From: a virus
Strand: one strand, 5' to 3'
IMG/VR virus record: IMGVR_UViG_3300047564_003540
Span: 1-27,727 of that record
Length of the DNA: 27,727 bases
Shown here: positions 1-8,387 of the stretch, one piece after another
How positions within the stretch are numbered: position 1 is the stretch's first letter
Layout of the letters: every line of letters begins with the position of its first letter
Made by a program: the position numbers and the translations under genes
The notes under the pieces: model-generated
Told to the model about the DNA's origin: nothing
Databases searched by the model: none
What the model saw: only the letters and a program-made list of their open reading frames with translations

Positions 1-2041
1 CAGTAGTTTCTATAATATTTGATGAAAATTTTATATCAGTAACTGCTAAAGATACTGACCAAATGTCCTGCCATCTCTTTAAATCGCTTCCTATATTATA
101 TAAATTATTGTTTTTTGGGTCTAAATTCTGCTCTAATTCTGTATTAAAGGTTATGGTATCACTAGATTGATTGCCAAAAGATATCGTTCCGTCAGTTTGA
201 AAATTGCCAGTAATTCCAATATTTCCATTTAAAAATGTATTTTCTAATAGATTTATTTCTCCTGAAGAACTATCAAAATTAAAATCACTACTTAGAGTTC
301 TTATAGTGTTATCAGAGATTCTAATATCACCTATTTCTATAGATCCTGATTTTAATATCAGTCTATTTTCGCCGGTACCTTCAAATAATATTGTACTAAG
401 ATCATCAAAAATCACATTAGAGTTGGGAAACTCAACATTGCCTTTTGTAAAGTCTACATAAAAACTATTCCCTATTCTAAAATCACCATTTTGAGATTGG
501 CTAGAGTAATAAATTTTTCCTGAATTTAATTCTATAACTTCATTTTCTTGTATAACTTGAGTTTGATCGTTATCTTTGAATTCGTCAGTACCAACATATC
601 CAAAATTATGATTAATCAAATATATTAAAACATCTGCACCGTCTGCTACAACACCATTCTTACCATACACATTAGCAGATGCGATACTACGAATTTCTGC
701 ACCAAATTTAACACCTTGTCCTGCGAATCCTAGAGTTCCTTGTGTTGCATATATGCCGTTGTTGGCAAAATATGTAAAACCACTTAACCATTCTACTCTT
801 GATCCATTTGTTACAGTAAGTGCGTTGACTCCAGGAGTAATAAATGTAACACTATGAAATAACATACTAGCTTCATTAGAAGTTGCAGATACTACGCTAC
901 CATCAACTAATGCGCCTTTACCGGCATCGCCTTGATTAAATCCTCTAGGATCATCGACTGTAGTTACACTGCCTTGTGTTATAACAGAAACATTCTGTAC
1001 ATACGGACTTCTGCTAGTTACATTCATTCCAGAAGCAAAACTAAATGCATGTCCAGGACTGTAAAAGTTAGCCACTGTTAAATTACTAACTGTAGACTGT
1101 CCATTTAAAAGAAATGCGTTATTATTTTTTGTAGCAAGAGTAGGAACTATAGTAACTGATCTTAAATTCTCTCCAATAATGCTTACTCCTTCAGGCACAG
1201 TTAATGGAAAAATTTCTTGGTAAGTACCTGGCATTATTTTTATAGTATCACCAGAACTGGCTTCAGATAGAGCCTTTGTTAATGTTCTATAAGGTGATAC
1301 AAAAATATTACCTCGATTTAAAAGATCGTCACCGTTTGTTGAAACAAATAATGTATTACTAAAATTGTATGTTAGATTTAAACCTCCAGCAGTGATATTT
1401 CTAGTGTAAACATTATTTGCTGTAATGTCTTTGATAGAAACTTCACCCCATCTTTTAGGAGTTGGAGCAATGTCAGAACCTAAATCATACGTATTGTCTA
1501 AATCTGGAATTATATTACTGGCTACATCTGAAGAAATTAATACTTGATCTGTTGAGTCAGATCCTAAAGTAATTGTTCCGCCAAGAGTAATATTTCCTGT
1601 AGAGTGTAAATTTGCGTCTACATCTAAATCACTATTAATGATTATTTTTTTAGTAGCTGCCGGAGTTAGATTTAAATCAGTATCAGTAGTTGTTACAGAT
1701 ATTTTATTATTATTGATTAATATTTTATCTGTAGATAACCCTGGAGCATTTACGGTCGCATTAGAATTTAAATATAATATTCCTAAATCAGTTGTAATGT
1801 TACTGACTGTGTCGAATATAACATTAGATGTTACTTTGATATAATTGTCAACAATTATATCTGTAGTTTTGGTACTGCCTTCGATTTCTAATAATCTAGC
1901 AGGAGACGAAGTTTGTATACCAATTCTATCATCATTGACGTTTAGGTAGAGTAAATCAGTTTCGAAACTGAGATCAACACCATTTCTTAAAAGATTGTCT
2001 TTTAATAATGATCCGGAAATTCGCCCAATTCCCTGACTCAT
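1..2041 (-). CDS. Virion fibre/appendage protein with beta-helix region (3' end outside window)
   Basis: An open frame starts at ATG 2041-2039 (N-terminus MSQGIGRISGSLL), preceded by an AAAGGA ribosome site, and stays open to the left edge: about 680 residues, C-terminus missing. The N-terminal third is rich in D/N/T/I with fibre-like phrases (YDLGSDIAPTPKRWGEVSI). Around 1350-1170 is a motif typical of DUF1565/pectin-lyase-like parallel beta-helices: LFVSTNGDD, then SPYRTLTKAL, GDTIKIMPGTYQE and GVSIIGEN. The phrase NLYNIGSDLKRWQDIW near the left edge repeats the earlier YDLGS...KRWGE motif, suggesting repeated fibre domains. It is the last gene of a run of virion-type genes (spacing 11 bases from the previous gene). 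A receptor-binding or fibre role is inferred from fold and context. The exact T4 counterpart is not recognisable. Confidence 0.85.
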   Translation of the reverse strand, partial: MSQGIGRISGSLLKDNLLRNGVDLSFETDLLYLNVNDDRIGIQTSSPARLLEIEGSTKTTDIIVDNYIKVTSNVIFDTVSNITTDLGILYLNSNATVNAPGLSTDKILINNNKISVTTTDTDLNLTPAATKKIIINSDLDVDANLHSTGNITLGGTITLGSDSTDQVLISSDVASNIIPDLDNTYDLGSDIAPTPKRWGEVSIKDITANNVYTRNITAGGLNLTYNFSNTLFVSTNGDDLLNRGNIFVSPYRTLTKALSEASSGDTIKIMPGTYQEIFPLTVPEGVSIIGENLRSVTIVPTLATKNNNAFLLNGQSTVSNLTVANFYSPGHAFSFASGMNVTSRSPYVQNVSVITQGSVTTVDDPRGFNQGDAGKGALVDGSVVSATSNEASMLFHSVTFITPGVNALTVTNGSRVEWLSGFTYFANNGIYATQGTLGFAGQGVKFGAEIRSIASANVYGKNGVVADGADVLIYLINHNFGYVGTDEFKDNDQTQVIQENEVIELNSGKIYYSSQSQNGDFRIGNSFYVDFTKGNVEFPNSNVIFDDLSTILFEGTGENRLILKSGSIEIGDIRISDNTIRTLSSDFNFDSSSGEINLLENTFLNGNIGITGNFQTDGTISFGNQSSDTITFNTELEQNLDPKNNNLYNIGSDLKRWQDIWSVSLAVTDIKFSSNIIETT

Positions 2042-2052
2042 TTTACAATCCT

Positions 2053-2793
2053 TTACCTATCAAACCCGTATATTGCGTATACTGGTTTTCCAAATGGAAC
2101 AGGTGCATCGAATCTAACATATGCATTGCCTGACTGTAGAACCAATGTATAGTTAATTCCTGGTAATTGGTATACGTTTTCAACATATACTTGAACATTG
2201 GTTGCACTTAAATTACCTTGACTATTCACTGGTATGACTGGTAATAGATATTCTAAAGTTCCAGTTAATTGTACTAGTAGTTGTGCTGATTGATTTCCGC
2301 CTGATATTGTAATTGTTGGTACTGAGATATAACCGCTTCCTGAATCTGCAACTGCTACGGCTGTAATTTGTCCTGCAACAATAGTAATATTTCCGATCAC
2401 TGCATTATCGGTACCAATGTCCGGATTGCCAATAGTTATTGTTGGCGGGTTCAGTGGATCATACCCTGATCCAGAATTTAAAACACTGATAGTTGCAACC
2501 GTGCCATCGCCTTGACCTGTACCAATGTTCGATATAGTGATGTCACTAGGTCTATCTGTTCTAACTTTTTCCCAACCCCAAGAGGCATATGAAGTAAAGA
2601 CTTCAAAATCTTCTATTTGGTCATTATACCTTATCATACCAGGCACACCTGTGCCTGGTCGTTCAGTGTTATCACCAATTGGTAGTGTTAGACTCTTATT
2701 AGTATCTATGATAGCTCTGCCATCGTTTTCAACAGAAAATCTCTGACTCTTTGGCAGATACGTATCTATGTTTTTTCTTTTAATAAATCTCAT
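2053..2793 (-). CDS. Virion structural protein with GSGY repeats (246 aa)
   Basis: Starts MRFIKRKN; its ATG overlaps the stop of the upstream 110-aa gene as TAATG, so the two are translationally coupled. Residues ~20-80 contain RPGTGVPGMIRYN and a W-rich stretch (SYASWGWEKV), a pattern often seen in tail-fibre/appendage proteins of T4-like phages. Residues ~95-170 hold two imperfect copies of a beta-strand repeat built on SGSGY followed by PTITI (GSGYDPLNPPTITIG and GSGYISVPTITISGG). The C-terminal ~60 residues (VYVENVYQLPGINYTL) look like a compact beta domain. There is no signal peptide or membrane segment. Function is inferred as virion/fibre component from composition and neighbours; no specific T4 gene is assigned. 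Confidence 0.8.
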   Translation of the reverse strand: MRFIKRKNIDTYLPKSQRFSVENDGRAIIDTNKSLTLPIGDNTERPGTGVPGMIRYNDQIEDFEVFTSYASWGWEKVRTDRPSDITISNIGTGQGDGTVATISVLNSGSGYDPLNPPTITIGNPDIGTDNAVIGNITIVAGQITAVAVADSGSGYISVPTITISGGNQSAQLLVQLTGTLEYLLPVIPVNSQGNLSATNVQVYVENVYQLPGINYTLVLQSGNAYVRFDAPVPFGKPVYAIYGFDR

Positions 2794-3125
2794 TATTCTA
2801 TCGCCATGCTACTTACGACTACATTGACTGCGTTTCCAATGCTTGCTTGCACTACTATTTTGTCCTGTAGGTCTAATACTAGTTTTTCCATATCCATAAC
2901 AAAAGTGTCGCTGGCAACAATTCTTAAATCTTTTAAAATTTGATGTTGCACTGCTGTGGTACCTGGTAATCTTGGATTACCTGTTCCAGGTACTACCCAA
3001 ACATTAATGGTCGCATCTGTTACTGCATCATGATTACAAATAATTAAAGTTGTTATTGCACTTTCTTCCCCTGCAATAAAAACGTCTGTTTGATTGGTTG
3101 TTGATATATTAGTTGCTGTGATCAT
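2793..3125 (-). CDS. Small structural protein (110 aa), function unknown
   Basis: Starts MITATNISTTNQ, with an AAGGA ribosome site nine bases upstream. It is almost entirely beta-prone: IAGEESAITTLIICNH, TINVWVVPG, FVMDMEKLVLDLQDKIVVQA and a final VNVVVSSMAIE. This resembles the small beta-sandwich proteins commonly encoded among tail-fibre genes of marine T4-like phages. It lies between two fibre-like genes, 9 bases after the 361-aa gene and overlapping the next gene by one base. The family cannot be named from sequence alone. A virion role is inferred from context. Confidence 0.75.
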   Translation of the reverse strand: MITATNISTTNQTDVFIAGEESAITTLIICNHDAVTDATINVWVVPGTGNPRLPGTTAVQHQILKDLRIVASDTFVMDMEKLVLDLQDKIVVQASIGNAVNVVVSSMAIE

Positions 3126-3134
3126 TATTCTTCC

Positions 3135-4220
3135 TTAAAGGACTAAACTAGCAAAAAAACTTCTGCGTTTACTTGGTAATTCGTCTCTTCTGTTATTACT
3201 ATTTACAAAATAAATTCCAGTGTTTCCATTTCCTTCTGTTCGAGAATATATCTTAACAGCAGTCCCACTAGATGTTGGTTCGTCGTATACTGTATCAATT
3301 TTTAAACTTAATGATGTATGTAATTCTACACTTGGGTTTTGTGTTGTACCACCTGATGGGTTAGTAGAAAGTATCATAGAAGTATTTGGTGCTTCCATAG
3401 TAATTTCATTACTATCAAGAATTTTAATATCACCAATAATGATTCTATTGTTGTAAGCCGTTACCCATTGATTACCGCCTATACCCATTCGAAGCTGAGG
3501 TTCTACTACTCCTGCATAACCAGGAACCGCTACATCTACTAGTTCTAAATAGTTCGTTGGATCTTGAACTAAAATATTTAGATTGTTTCTATAATTTAAT
3601 TGCAATCTTCTTCTGTCAGGCTGACCTTCAATAGCATAGTCAACGTATCCTTTGTTTGGTACGTCATCAGGATTATTTCTGTTTACAATTCTAGAAGTAT
3701 AGTTTAAAACACCAGATAAAGTCACTGTGGCGCTAGGATTTTCTGCTCCTAATAAACTTAAATCTCTGTTAGAGCTTCCAGTTCTAATTGCCGAAATTGT
3801 TATACCCGAAGGATTTCCAATACCTCCAGTAGCAGGACCTACTAAAAATTCCCACATTCCAGAATTTGTATTACCTCCGTAAGACCAATTTTTATTTTGA
3901 TTATATACTAAATTTGCATTTTCATTTGGTGCTGATGGACCTCCCCTAGCTATGGATAGTCCGGATATGCCGTCTCCGCTAACTCCTGCCAGTGCTCCGT
4001 TATTAAGCCCCTGTTCATTTTTATTTAAAACTAGTATTTTGTCACCAATTACTAGTTCATTTGATTCAATAGTTGTTGTGGTACCAATAACATTAAGATT
4101 ACCATAAATCCATACAGTGCCGTTATTTCCAGTAGAAAACTGTGTTTCTAAATGGATGTCATTCGTTGTTTGTATATGATGATCTCCGGATACTCTTTTT
4201 ACGTCTTTTATGGATGGCAT
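3135..4220 (-). CDS. Tail-fibre-like structural protein (361 aa)
   Basis: Starts MPSIKDVKRVSGDHHI. Residues ~25-70 read as a run of short beta strands (GTVWIYGNLNVIGTTTTIES, then LVIGDKILVLNKNEQG), a motif seen in many phage fibre/appendage proteins that begin with a 'GNLNVxGTTTTI' strand-turn repeat. The middle is rich in G, S and N; residues ~190-200 read NPDDVPNKGYVDYAI, another fibre-like phrase. It ends in a basic tail (RRDELPSKRRSFFASLVL). Upstream on this strand is a late-promoter-like GATAAATA box at 4246-4239, 26 bases from the ATG, plus an AAGGA site. It is probably the first gene of the fibre transcription unit; the fibre role is inferred from motifs and context. Confidence 0.8.
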   Translation of the reverse strand: MPSIKDVKRVSGDHHIQTTNDIHLETQFSTGNNGTVWIYGNLNVIGTTTTIESNELVIGDKILVLNKNEQGLNNGALAGVSGDGISGLSIARGGPSAPNENANLVYNQNKNWSYGGNTNSGMWEFLVGPATGGIGNPSGITISAIRTGSSNRDLSLLGAENPSATVTLSGVLNYTSRIVNRNNPDDVPNKGYVDYAIEGQPDRRRLQLNYRNNLNILVQDPTNYLELVDVAVPGYAGVVEPQLRMGIGGNQWVTAYNNRIIIGDIKILDSNEITMEAPNTSMILSTNPSGGTTQNPSVELHTSLSLKIDTVYDEPTSSGTAVKIYSRTEGNGNTGIYFVNSNNRRDELPSKRRSFFASLVL

Positions 4221-4238
4221 AATATTTTCCTTATATGA

Positions 4239-4246
4239 TATTTATC
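4239..4246 (-). promoter_or_regulatory. Late promoter-like box GATAAATA
   Basis: Reads GATAAATATCAT on the minus strand, matching seven of eight bases of the T4 late box TATAAATA. It lies 26 bases upstream of the 361-aa fibre gene. The same GATAAATAT sequence precedes the 817-aa gene. Confidence 0.55.
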
Positions 4247-4260
4247 TGCTTGTTTGTCAG

Positions 4261-4539
4261 TTAAGTATATGACATCAGTGCTATCATATAAAATTTGTTA
4301 AAATTTTTGATTCTTTGATTTACTAAATCTAGCTGTGTTTGTGCTGCAATTATACAACTATTTGATTTTTTATTTCTAGCAATAACTTCTAAATTTCCTA
4401 ATTTTTTAACTTCAGTATCTATTGAATAGAGCATTCTATCCACATCTTCTTTAAACATAGAAAGATTTTTTCTACTTTTTTCTAGTTTGATTCGAACATT
4501 GTTCCATTCAGTACTGTTAGATATTTGATAATCTTCCAT
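4261..4539 (-). CDS. Small helical protein downstream of gp23 (92 aa), unknown
   Basis: Starts MEDYQISNSTEWNNV. The protein is mostly charged and predicted helical, with heptad-like hydrophobic spacing (VRIKLEKSRKNLSMFKEDVDRML and TQLDLVNQRIKNFNKF), so a short coiled coil is likely. There are two cysteines but no recognisable motif. It lies just past the terminator behind gp23 and before the fibre genes. Ribosome binding is poor: only AGTAAATAGTAAT precedes the ATG, so expression may depend on read-through from gp23. Function unknown; I treat it as real because it fills the gap on the coding strand with a phage-like composition. Confidence 0.65.
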   Translation of the reverse strand: MEDYQISNSTEWNNVRIKLEKSRKNLSMFKEDVDRMLYSIDTEVKKLGNLEVIARNKKSNSCIIAAQTQLDLVNQRIKNFNKFYMIALMSYT

Positions 4540-4555
4540 ATTACTATTTACTCAC

Positions 4556-4583
4556 AAAAAAGCCCCAAAATCTGGGGCTTTTT
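4556..4583 (-). terminator. Hairpin terminator after gp23
   Basis: AGCCCC (4561-4566) and GGGGCT (4574-4579) form a stem with a 7-base loop, extended by A and T runs on both sides. It can therefore work in either direction. It sits 22 bases past the gp23 stop and would end or attenuate the abundant capsid transcript before the fibre genes. Confidence 0.9.
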
Positions 4584-4604
4584 GTTTTTGTTTCAGTAAT
4601 TAAA

Positions 4605-5771
4605 TTACTGGAAGCTAACGTTGGCAGTTGTAATGCCAATTTCGCTTAGGTAGTCAGCAGCATTGCCAAGAGATGATGCTGTGTTGGTTAATTCAACATA
4701 GCCATATCTTGTCATAAAGCCTACAACTGGCTCAAATGTAGCTGGATCTAGCACAACGCCAGAGCTCATTAGAGGGATGTATGGGCAATAGAATGCAGCA
4801 GCATCTGCCTCGCTTGGTCCTTTGTAACCAATTAGTACACCTGTACCATCAGCAGCATAACCATCAACGTAAACACGCATAGCACCGTTCAATGTACCAA
4901 CAAACTTAGTGTTTGTAGGTGCTTCGAAAGTACCTTCTGTTGTACGTGCAAATGCGCTGGTTGTAGCAGACTGAAGAATTGTTAGGGCTTCAGCAGAAAC
5001 AACTGCCCAGTTTGCAGCACCACGACGTGTACGCTGTGCAACTTTGTTTGCTTCTCTGTTGATTAGAACAGCTAATGCAGCGTGTTCGTCACCAACGAAA
5101 GTAGCAGTACCACTAACAGCAGCTTGGTCATAGGTAGAACCTAAACTAGCTAAACTGCGTAGGCTTGCTAGAACTTCTTGATCAATTTCAGCAGTAATTT
5201 CTTGTGCTAATGCAGCCATAATTTCTGCTTCAATATCAATACCTTGTTGAGCTTGTGCATCTTGAGCAGCTTCAAAAGTCCAACGTGCGCTTAGTTTGCG
5301 TGTTTTGGCTTCAACAGCTTGTTTCAAGATTTGAATGCTCATACGCTTACCTGGTGATCCTTCTAAAGCAGCAGTACTATTCGCTTTAGGGGTAGAATCT
5401 GTGTTGTTTCCAGAGTAAGCAGCAGCAATCTTGAATGGGCTTAGTGCTTCATCACCAGCTGTAACACCATCACCACTGTCAGCATAGCGGACACGTAGTG
5501 TATGGATTTGACCAACTGGACCAGTCATTGGCTGTACACCAACGATTTCGTTAGCAATAACAGTCGGCATAACACGTCTGATCACTGGAAGGATCACACG
5601 GTTTAGGGTTGCAACGTTACCTGCACTGGTAGAACCAGCTGTTGCACTTTCTGCAAGATACTTGCGAGTGTTCTCAAGTGTAACGCCCATGACGCTACGC
5701 TTGTGACCTTGTAACCCTTCTAGCAGGGCCTCTTTGGTTTCTTGCCATTTTTCGTTTAGCAATACGGACAT
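4605..5771 (-). CDS. 23: Major capsid protein gp23
   Basis: The main shell protein of the T4-like head. The stretch GNVATLNRVILPVIRRVMPT followed by VIANEIVGVQPMTGPVGQIH is the hallmark N-terminal region of gp23. Later hallmark pieces are RTRRGAANWAVVS and FAEAPTNTKFVG-like text (TFEAPTNTKFVG), and a C-terminus with GFMTRYGYVELTN. At 388 residues it is much shorter than T4 gp23 (521) and shorter than typical cyanophage versions, so surface insertions are reduced. L39-A40-E41 fits the (I/L)xE consensus for prohead protease cleavage, so the mature protein probably starts at S42. A strong AAGGAG site sits 8 bases upstream. It is the last gene of the head module and is followed by a strong terminator. 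Confidence 0.97.
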   Translation of the reverse strand: MSVLLNEKWQETKEALLEGLQGHKRSVMGVTLENTRKYLAESATAGSTSAGNVATLNRVILPVIRRVMPTVIANEIVGVQPMTGPVGQIHTLRVRYADSGDGVTAGDEALSPFKIAAAYSGNNTDSTPKANSTAALEGSPGKRMSIQILKQAVEAKTRKLSARWTFEAAQDAQAQQGIDIEAEIMAALAQEITAEIDQEVLASLRSLASLGSTYDQAAVSGTATFVGDEHAALAVLINREANKVAQRTRRGAANWAVVSAEALTILQSATTSAFARTTEGTFEAPTNTKFVGTLNGAMRVYVDGYAADGTGVLIGYKGPSEADAAAFYCPYIPLMSSGVVLDPATFEPVVGFMTRYGYVELTNTASSLGNAADYLSEIGITTANVSFQ

Positions 5772-5783
5772 CTTGTCATCTCC

Positions 5784-6863
5784 TTAAATCTTAAGACCCG
5801 CTAGTTTGCGGATGTCAATTAAATTATCAATACCGGCCTCGGCAGTGATTGGTTTGCTAGGCTTGTCGCCTGTAACTTCTTTACTTTCATTTAGTGCCTG
5901 TTTAGGTGCCTTAGTTTGTGCCTTGCCTTCCATCACCGCTGGCAGATATTTGTCAAAGGCCAATGATAACTTTTCAGTTTTTACACTTTCTAAAAGTTGA
6001 TTCATAACGGCTCTTTTATCACCACTGAGCGGAGCTAGTAATTCTTGCATCATTTCTTTGCGTTCCATTAAATCTTGAGCAATACGAGCTTCACGCTCTT
6101 TGCTCTCGACAACTTTCTGCTTTTGATCTAATGCAGTTTTTGCTTCTTTAAGTTCTAGTTCTTTTTTGTCAATGATTTTCAAAAGTCTGGAAGTAGCTGA
6201 CTTTTCATTAACGTAACTAGTCATAAATTCTGAACTGAATGCTTCATAAATCTTGCGTCCAAAGTCATTTTGTCTAGCACTGTCAATGTCTTCACGTAGT
6301 TGTACAATTTCACTGTTAAGTTTTTTGCTAACAACGTTTTCAACAATAGCAGCACTCTTTTTAATGAACGTTTGTTTAATTTCAGCAAATTTATTTTTTG
6401 CTTCTTGTACCAAACGAACTTTAGTTTCTGTAAATTCAGTAATTTCTTGGGCTAATGCTTCGACAACAAATGCTTCTAACTTTGCAAAGTTTTCTGCAAC
6501 TTTTTGTCTATCCTTTTGAAACTCACCTAATTCTTTTGCTAAATTTTGTAGAATAAATGACTCAAGTAGTTCAGTATCTTTAGTCATTTTTGCTTCGTAT
6601 TGTGCTTTTGCTTCCGCTAGACCTTTACGATCTTCCACAAATTCAACAATTTCTGCTTCCATTTTATCACTTACCATTTTATCAAGAGATTCGATCATAA
6701 CACCACGATCATGTTCGTATCGCTGTGCGAATTCTTCTCTTAATTCAGCAGTAAGTTGGTCGCGAGTTTCTTGGAGTTTTGTATTCCAAGCATTTTCGAT
6801 ATCGGCTTTGATCTCCTCGGAAATCATTCCGCTCTCGAAAAGTTTTTTAAATGCGTCCAACAT
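5784..6863 (-). CDS. 22: Prohead core scaffold protein gp22
   Basis: Located directly between the protease and the capsid gene, as in T4. The 359 residues are almost wholly charged and helical (long E/K/Q-rich coiled-coil stretches such as IVEFVEDRKGLAEAKAQYEA), as expected for the assembly core that is later degraded by gp21. The repeated ALAQEITEF / NLAKELGEF / KMEAEIVEF pattern shows an internal repeat of about 40-50 residues with a conserved E-[IL]-x-E-F. It is longer than T4 gp22 (269). The C-terminal tail (KEVTGDKPSKPITAEAGIDN...IRKLAGLKI) is the usual capsid-binding-like end. The ribosome site GAGGAG is 8 bases from the ATG. Assignment rests on position and composition, plus the recognisable N-terminus. 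Confidence 0.9.
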   Translation of the reverse strand: MLDAFKKLFESGMISEEIKADIENAWNTKLQETRDQLTAELREEFAQRYEHDRGVMIESLDKMVSDKMEAEIVEFVEDRKGLAEAKAQYEAKMTKDTELLESFILQNLAKELGEFQKDRQKVAENFAKLEAFVVEALAQEITEFTETKVRLVQEAKNKFAEIKQTFIKKSAAIVENVVSKKLNSEIVQLREDIDSARQNDFGRKIYEAFSSEFMTSYVNEKSATSRLLKIIDKKELELKEAKTALDQKQKVVESKEREARIAQDLMERKEMMQELLAPLSGDKRAVMNQLLESVKTEKLSLAFDKYLPAVMEGKAQTKAPKQALNESKEVTGDKPSKPITAEAGIDNLIDIRKLAGLKI

Positions 6864-6881
6864 CTCTTTTTCTCCTCGGGC

Positions 6882-7508
6882 TTATTTTAGACCTTGAATA
6901 ATGTTAAGGATATTTTCCTTAAGATATTTTTGGGCCTTTGGATCCTCTTTAACCTCATGCGCTATTTGTATAGCCCTATAACCACCTTTAGAATTCATAA
7001 AATGTTCATAAATGGCTGTAGGATATGCTCCTGGAGCACTTGGTTGTGCAACAACATCAACTGTTATTATCTCAAAATCGCTGACTTCACCGTTTCTGTC
7101 GTCAACGTTTCCGCTACCTCTACTAGATACACCTAGCTTAACGCCAGACTCTAGCATAGTGCGTACTAAATTTCCCATTGGTGTTGGTAAAATTTTAAAT
7201 TTACCGTAACCATTTGGACCGTCCATCCACATATCTGTGATCATGTGACTAACACGGTCCAAATTAACTTTCAAATCATCTGGATGATCGACTTCGCCTA
7301 AAACACTGTATCCGTTTTTAATCTGATCGACTAATGTTTTGACAGCATTGCCAATTTGATCAACAGGGTATACTCGTTGATTCGCGTTTCGGATTCCGCC
7401 TTGAATGCAAATTCCCTTCATATAAAGGGTCTTACCATCTGCATCATCAGACTCAACTATGCATCGAGCTTGGTCAAATGATAAGTTTTCACGTAAAATA
7501 AGGCTCAT
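6882..7508 (-). CDS. 21: Prohead core protease gp21
   Basis: A serine protease that processes the prohead. It has 208 residues, close to T4 gp21 (212). Visible family motifs are GICIQGGIRNANQRVYP (residues 32-48), the catalytic-histidine region GEVDHPDD (His75), the substrate-channel region DRVSHMI, and the catalytic-serine region KLGVSSRGSG (Ser128/129). These are followed by VDVVAQPSAPGA, all in the order of the herpes/T4 assembly protease fold. It is encoded directly before scaffold gp22 and after the gp67-like core protein. It probably cleaves gp23 after E41, the scaffold and itself. AGGAA lies 6 bases before the ATG. Confidence 0.96.
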   Translation of the reverse strand: MSLILRENLSFDQARCIVESDDADGKTLYMKGICIQGGIRNANQRVYPVDQIGNAVKTLVDQIKNGYSVLGEVDHPDDLKVNLDRVSHMITDMWMDGPNGYGKFKILPTPMGNLVRTMLESGVKLGVSSRGSGNVDDRNGEVSDFEIITVDVVAQPSAPGAYPTAIYEHFMNSKGGYRAIQIAHEVKEDPKAQKYLKENILNIIQGLK

Positions 7509-7522
7509 CGATCGTTCCTAAA

Positions 7523-8266
7523 TTAACTACCAATTACGCTGCTTTTGCCGCTAGCGCCGTCTCCGGAACCTTTCTTCTCAGCGCCATGTCCACCGGATAC
7601 TTTGCTTAGATTTTTGATTCCCATCTTGCCACCTGGGACATTACCGTTACCGGCATTGTCTTCTTTTGGGGCTGTAACTTTGCCGCCTGCTTCTGGTGAT
7701 CCACTACCAGTCTTTACTGCTACGCCGCCCATATCATTTTTACCTGCTACAGGGCTGCTGCTTTTTTCTGAAGTGTTGCTAGGAGCTGCTACTTTATCAA
7801 CATATTCTCTTAGAACATCGTCTTCTTCAGAAACTTTCATTTCATCTTCTTCACCTTGAGAGTCTGCACCTGGTGTAGCTGCAACTAATTTCTCAATTTC
7901 AGCTTTGAGTTCTTCTAGGTCGTTTTTGATGTCGTAAATGTCATCTTCCATGCCACCTTCTTCACCATCTTCACCATCTACGGGCATTTCTTCGTCACCC
8001 ATACCACTTACATCATTTACGAAATCATCAGTTTCGTCACCACCGATTTCATAAACGCTCTCTTCTTCAAAATTTTCTTCAACAGCTGAATCATCCTCAT
8101 CAGTATCATTGGCTTCTTCAACTTCTTGTCCTTCATTTTCTTCATCTAGAAGATTTTCATAAATCTGTCGGCTTTTCTCCACTACAATTTCGTGGAAAAG
8201 CTCGTTGGCTTTGTCAGTTTCTTCATTAACTAGATAGTCTAGTAATTGTTCAAATTTTGATTGCAT
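7523..8266 (-). CDS. 67: Acidic prohead core protein, gp67-like with long C-terminal extension
   Basis: The first ~60 residues (FEQLLDYLVNEETDKANELF then HEIVVEKSRQIYENLLDEE followed by an acidic tract) have the layout of T4 gp67, a short helical segment leading into D/E repeats. T4 gp67 is only 80 residues; this one is 247. After the acidic block (about residues 40-125) it carries a Gly/Ser/Ala/Lys-rich tail (MGGVAVKTGSGSPEAGGKV...) with no recognisable domain, probably disordered. Position between portal and protease matches gp67/68 of T4. The ribosome site AAGGAG is 8 bases upstream; a late-promoter-like TGTAAATA box is at 8312-8305. The core-protein role is inferred from position and composition. 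Confidence 0.75.
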   Translation of the reverse strand: MQSKFEQLLDYLVNEETDKANELFHEIVVEKSRQIYENLLDEENEGQEVEEANDTDEDDSAVEENFEEESVYEIGGDETDDFVNDVSGMGDEEMPVDGEDGEEGGMEDDIYDIKNDLEELKAEIEKLVAATPGADSQGEEDEMKVSEEDDVLREYVDKVAAPSNTSEKSSSPVAGKNDMGGVAVKTGSGSPEAGGKVTAPKEDNAGNGNVPGGKMGIKNLSKVSGGHGAEKKGSGDGASGKSSVIGS

Positions 8267-8304
8267 TGCAAGGTCTCCTTATAATTAGGCAAGGCTGTCG
8301 AGTA

Positions 8305-8312
8305 TATTTACA
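8305..8312 (-). promoter_or_regulatory. Late promoter-like box TGTAAATA
   Basis: Minus-strand TGTAAATATACTC matches seven of eight bases of TATAAATA and lies 39 bases before the gp67-like start, similar to the spacing at gp26. A second candidate, CATAAATA (8396-8389), overlaps the stop codon of the preceding gene. Either could boost transcription of gp67-21-22-23. Confidence 0.45.
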
Positions 8313-8342
8313 GCGTAGATAATTTTTATAGCAGAAATACGT

Positions 8343-8387
8343 CAAAAAGACGTCTTTTTGTCTAAAAAGTCAAATTTTTTTAGACGT
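8343..8387. repeat. Nested inverted repeats between gp68-like and gp67-like genes
   Basis: Positions 8343-8360 are a perfect 18-base palindrome (C A5 GAC GTC T5 G). Next to it, minus-strand GTCTAAAAA and TTTTTAGAC form a 9-bp stem with an 8-base loop (about 8359-8384). On the plus strand ACGTC-A5-GACGT followed by CT5 looks like an intrinsic terminator, but no plus-strand gene reads into it. In the sense strand it could act as an attenuator or mRNA-processing site that separates portal from core-protein expression. Confidence 0.6.

Noticed and set aside
204-1844. Two plus-strand open frames (204-461 and 1638-1844)
   Set aside because: They lie antisense inside the long minus-strand fibre gene, lack ribosome sites and have no protein-like composition.
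4546-4553. AGTAAATA box before the 92-aa gene
   Set aside because: Only six of eight bases match the late box and it is too close to the start codon.
7545-7859. 104-codon plus-strand frame rich in Pro/Leu/Ser
   Set aside because: It is the complement of the Gly/Ser/Glu-rich tail of the gp67-like protein; the composition is a mirror effect.
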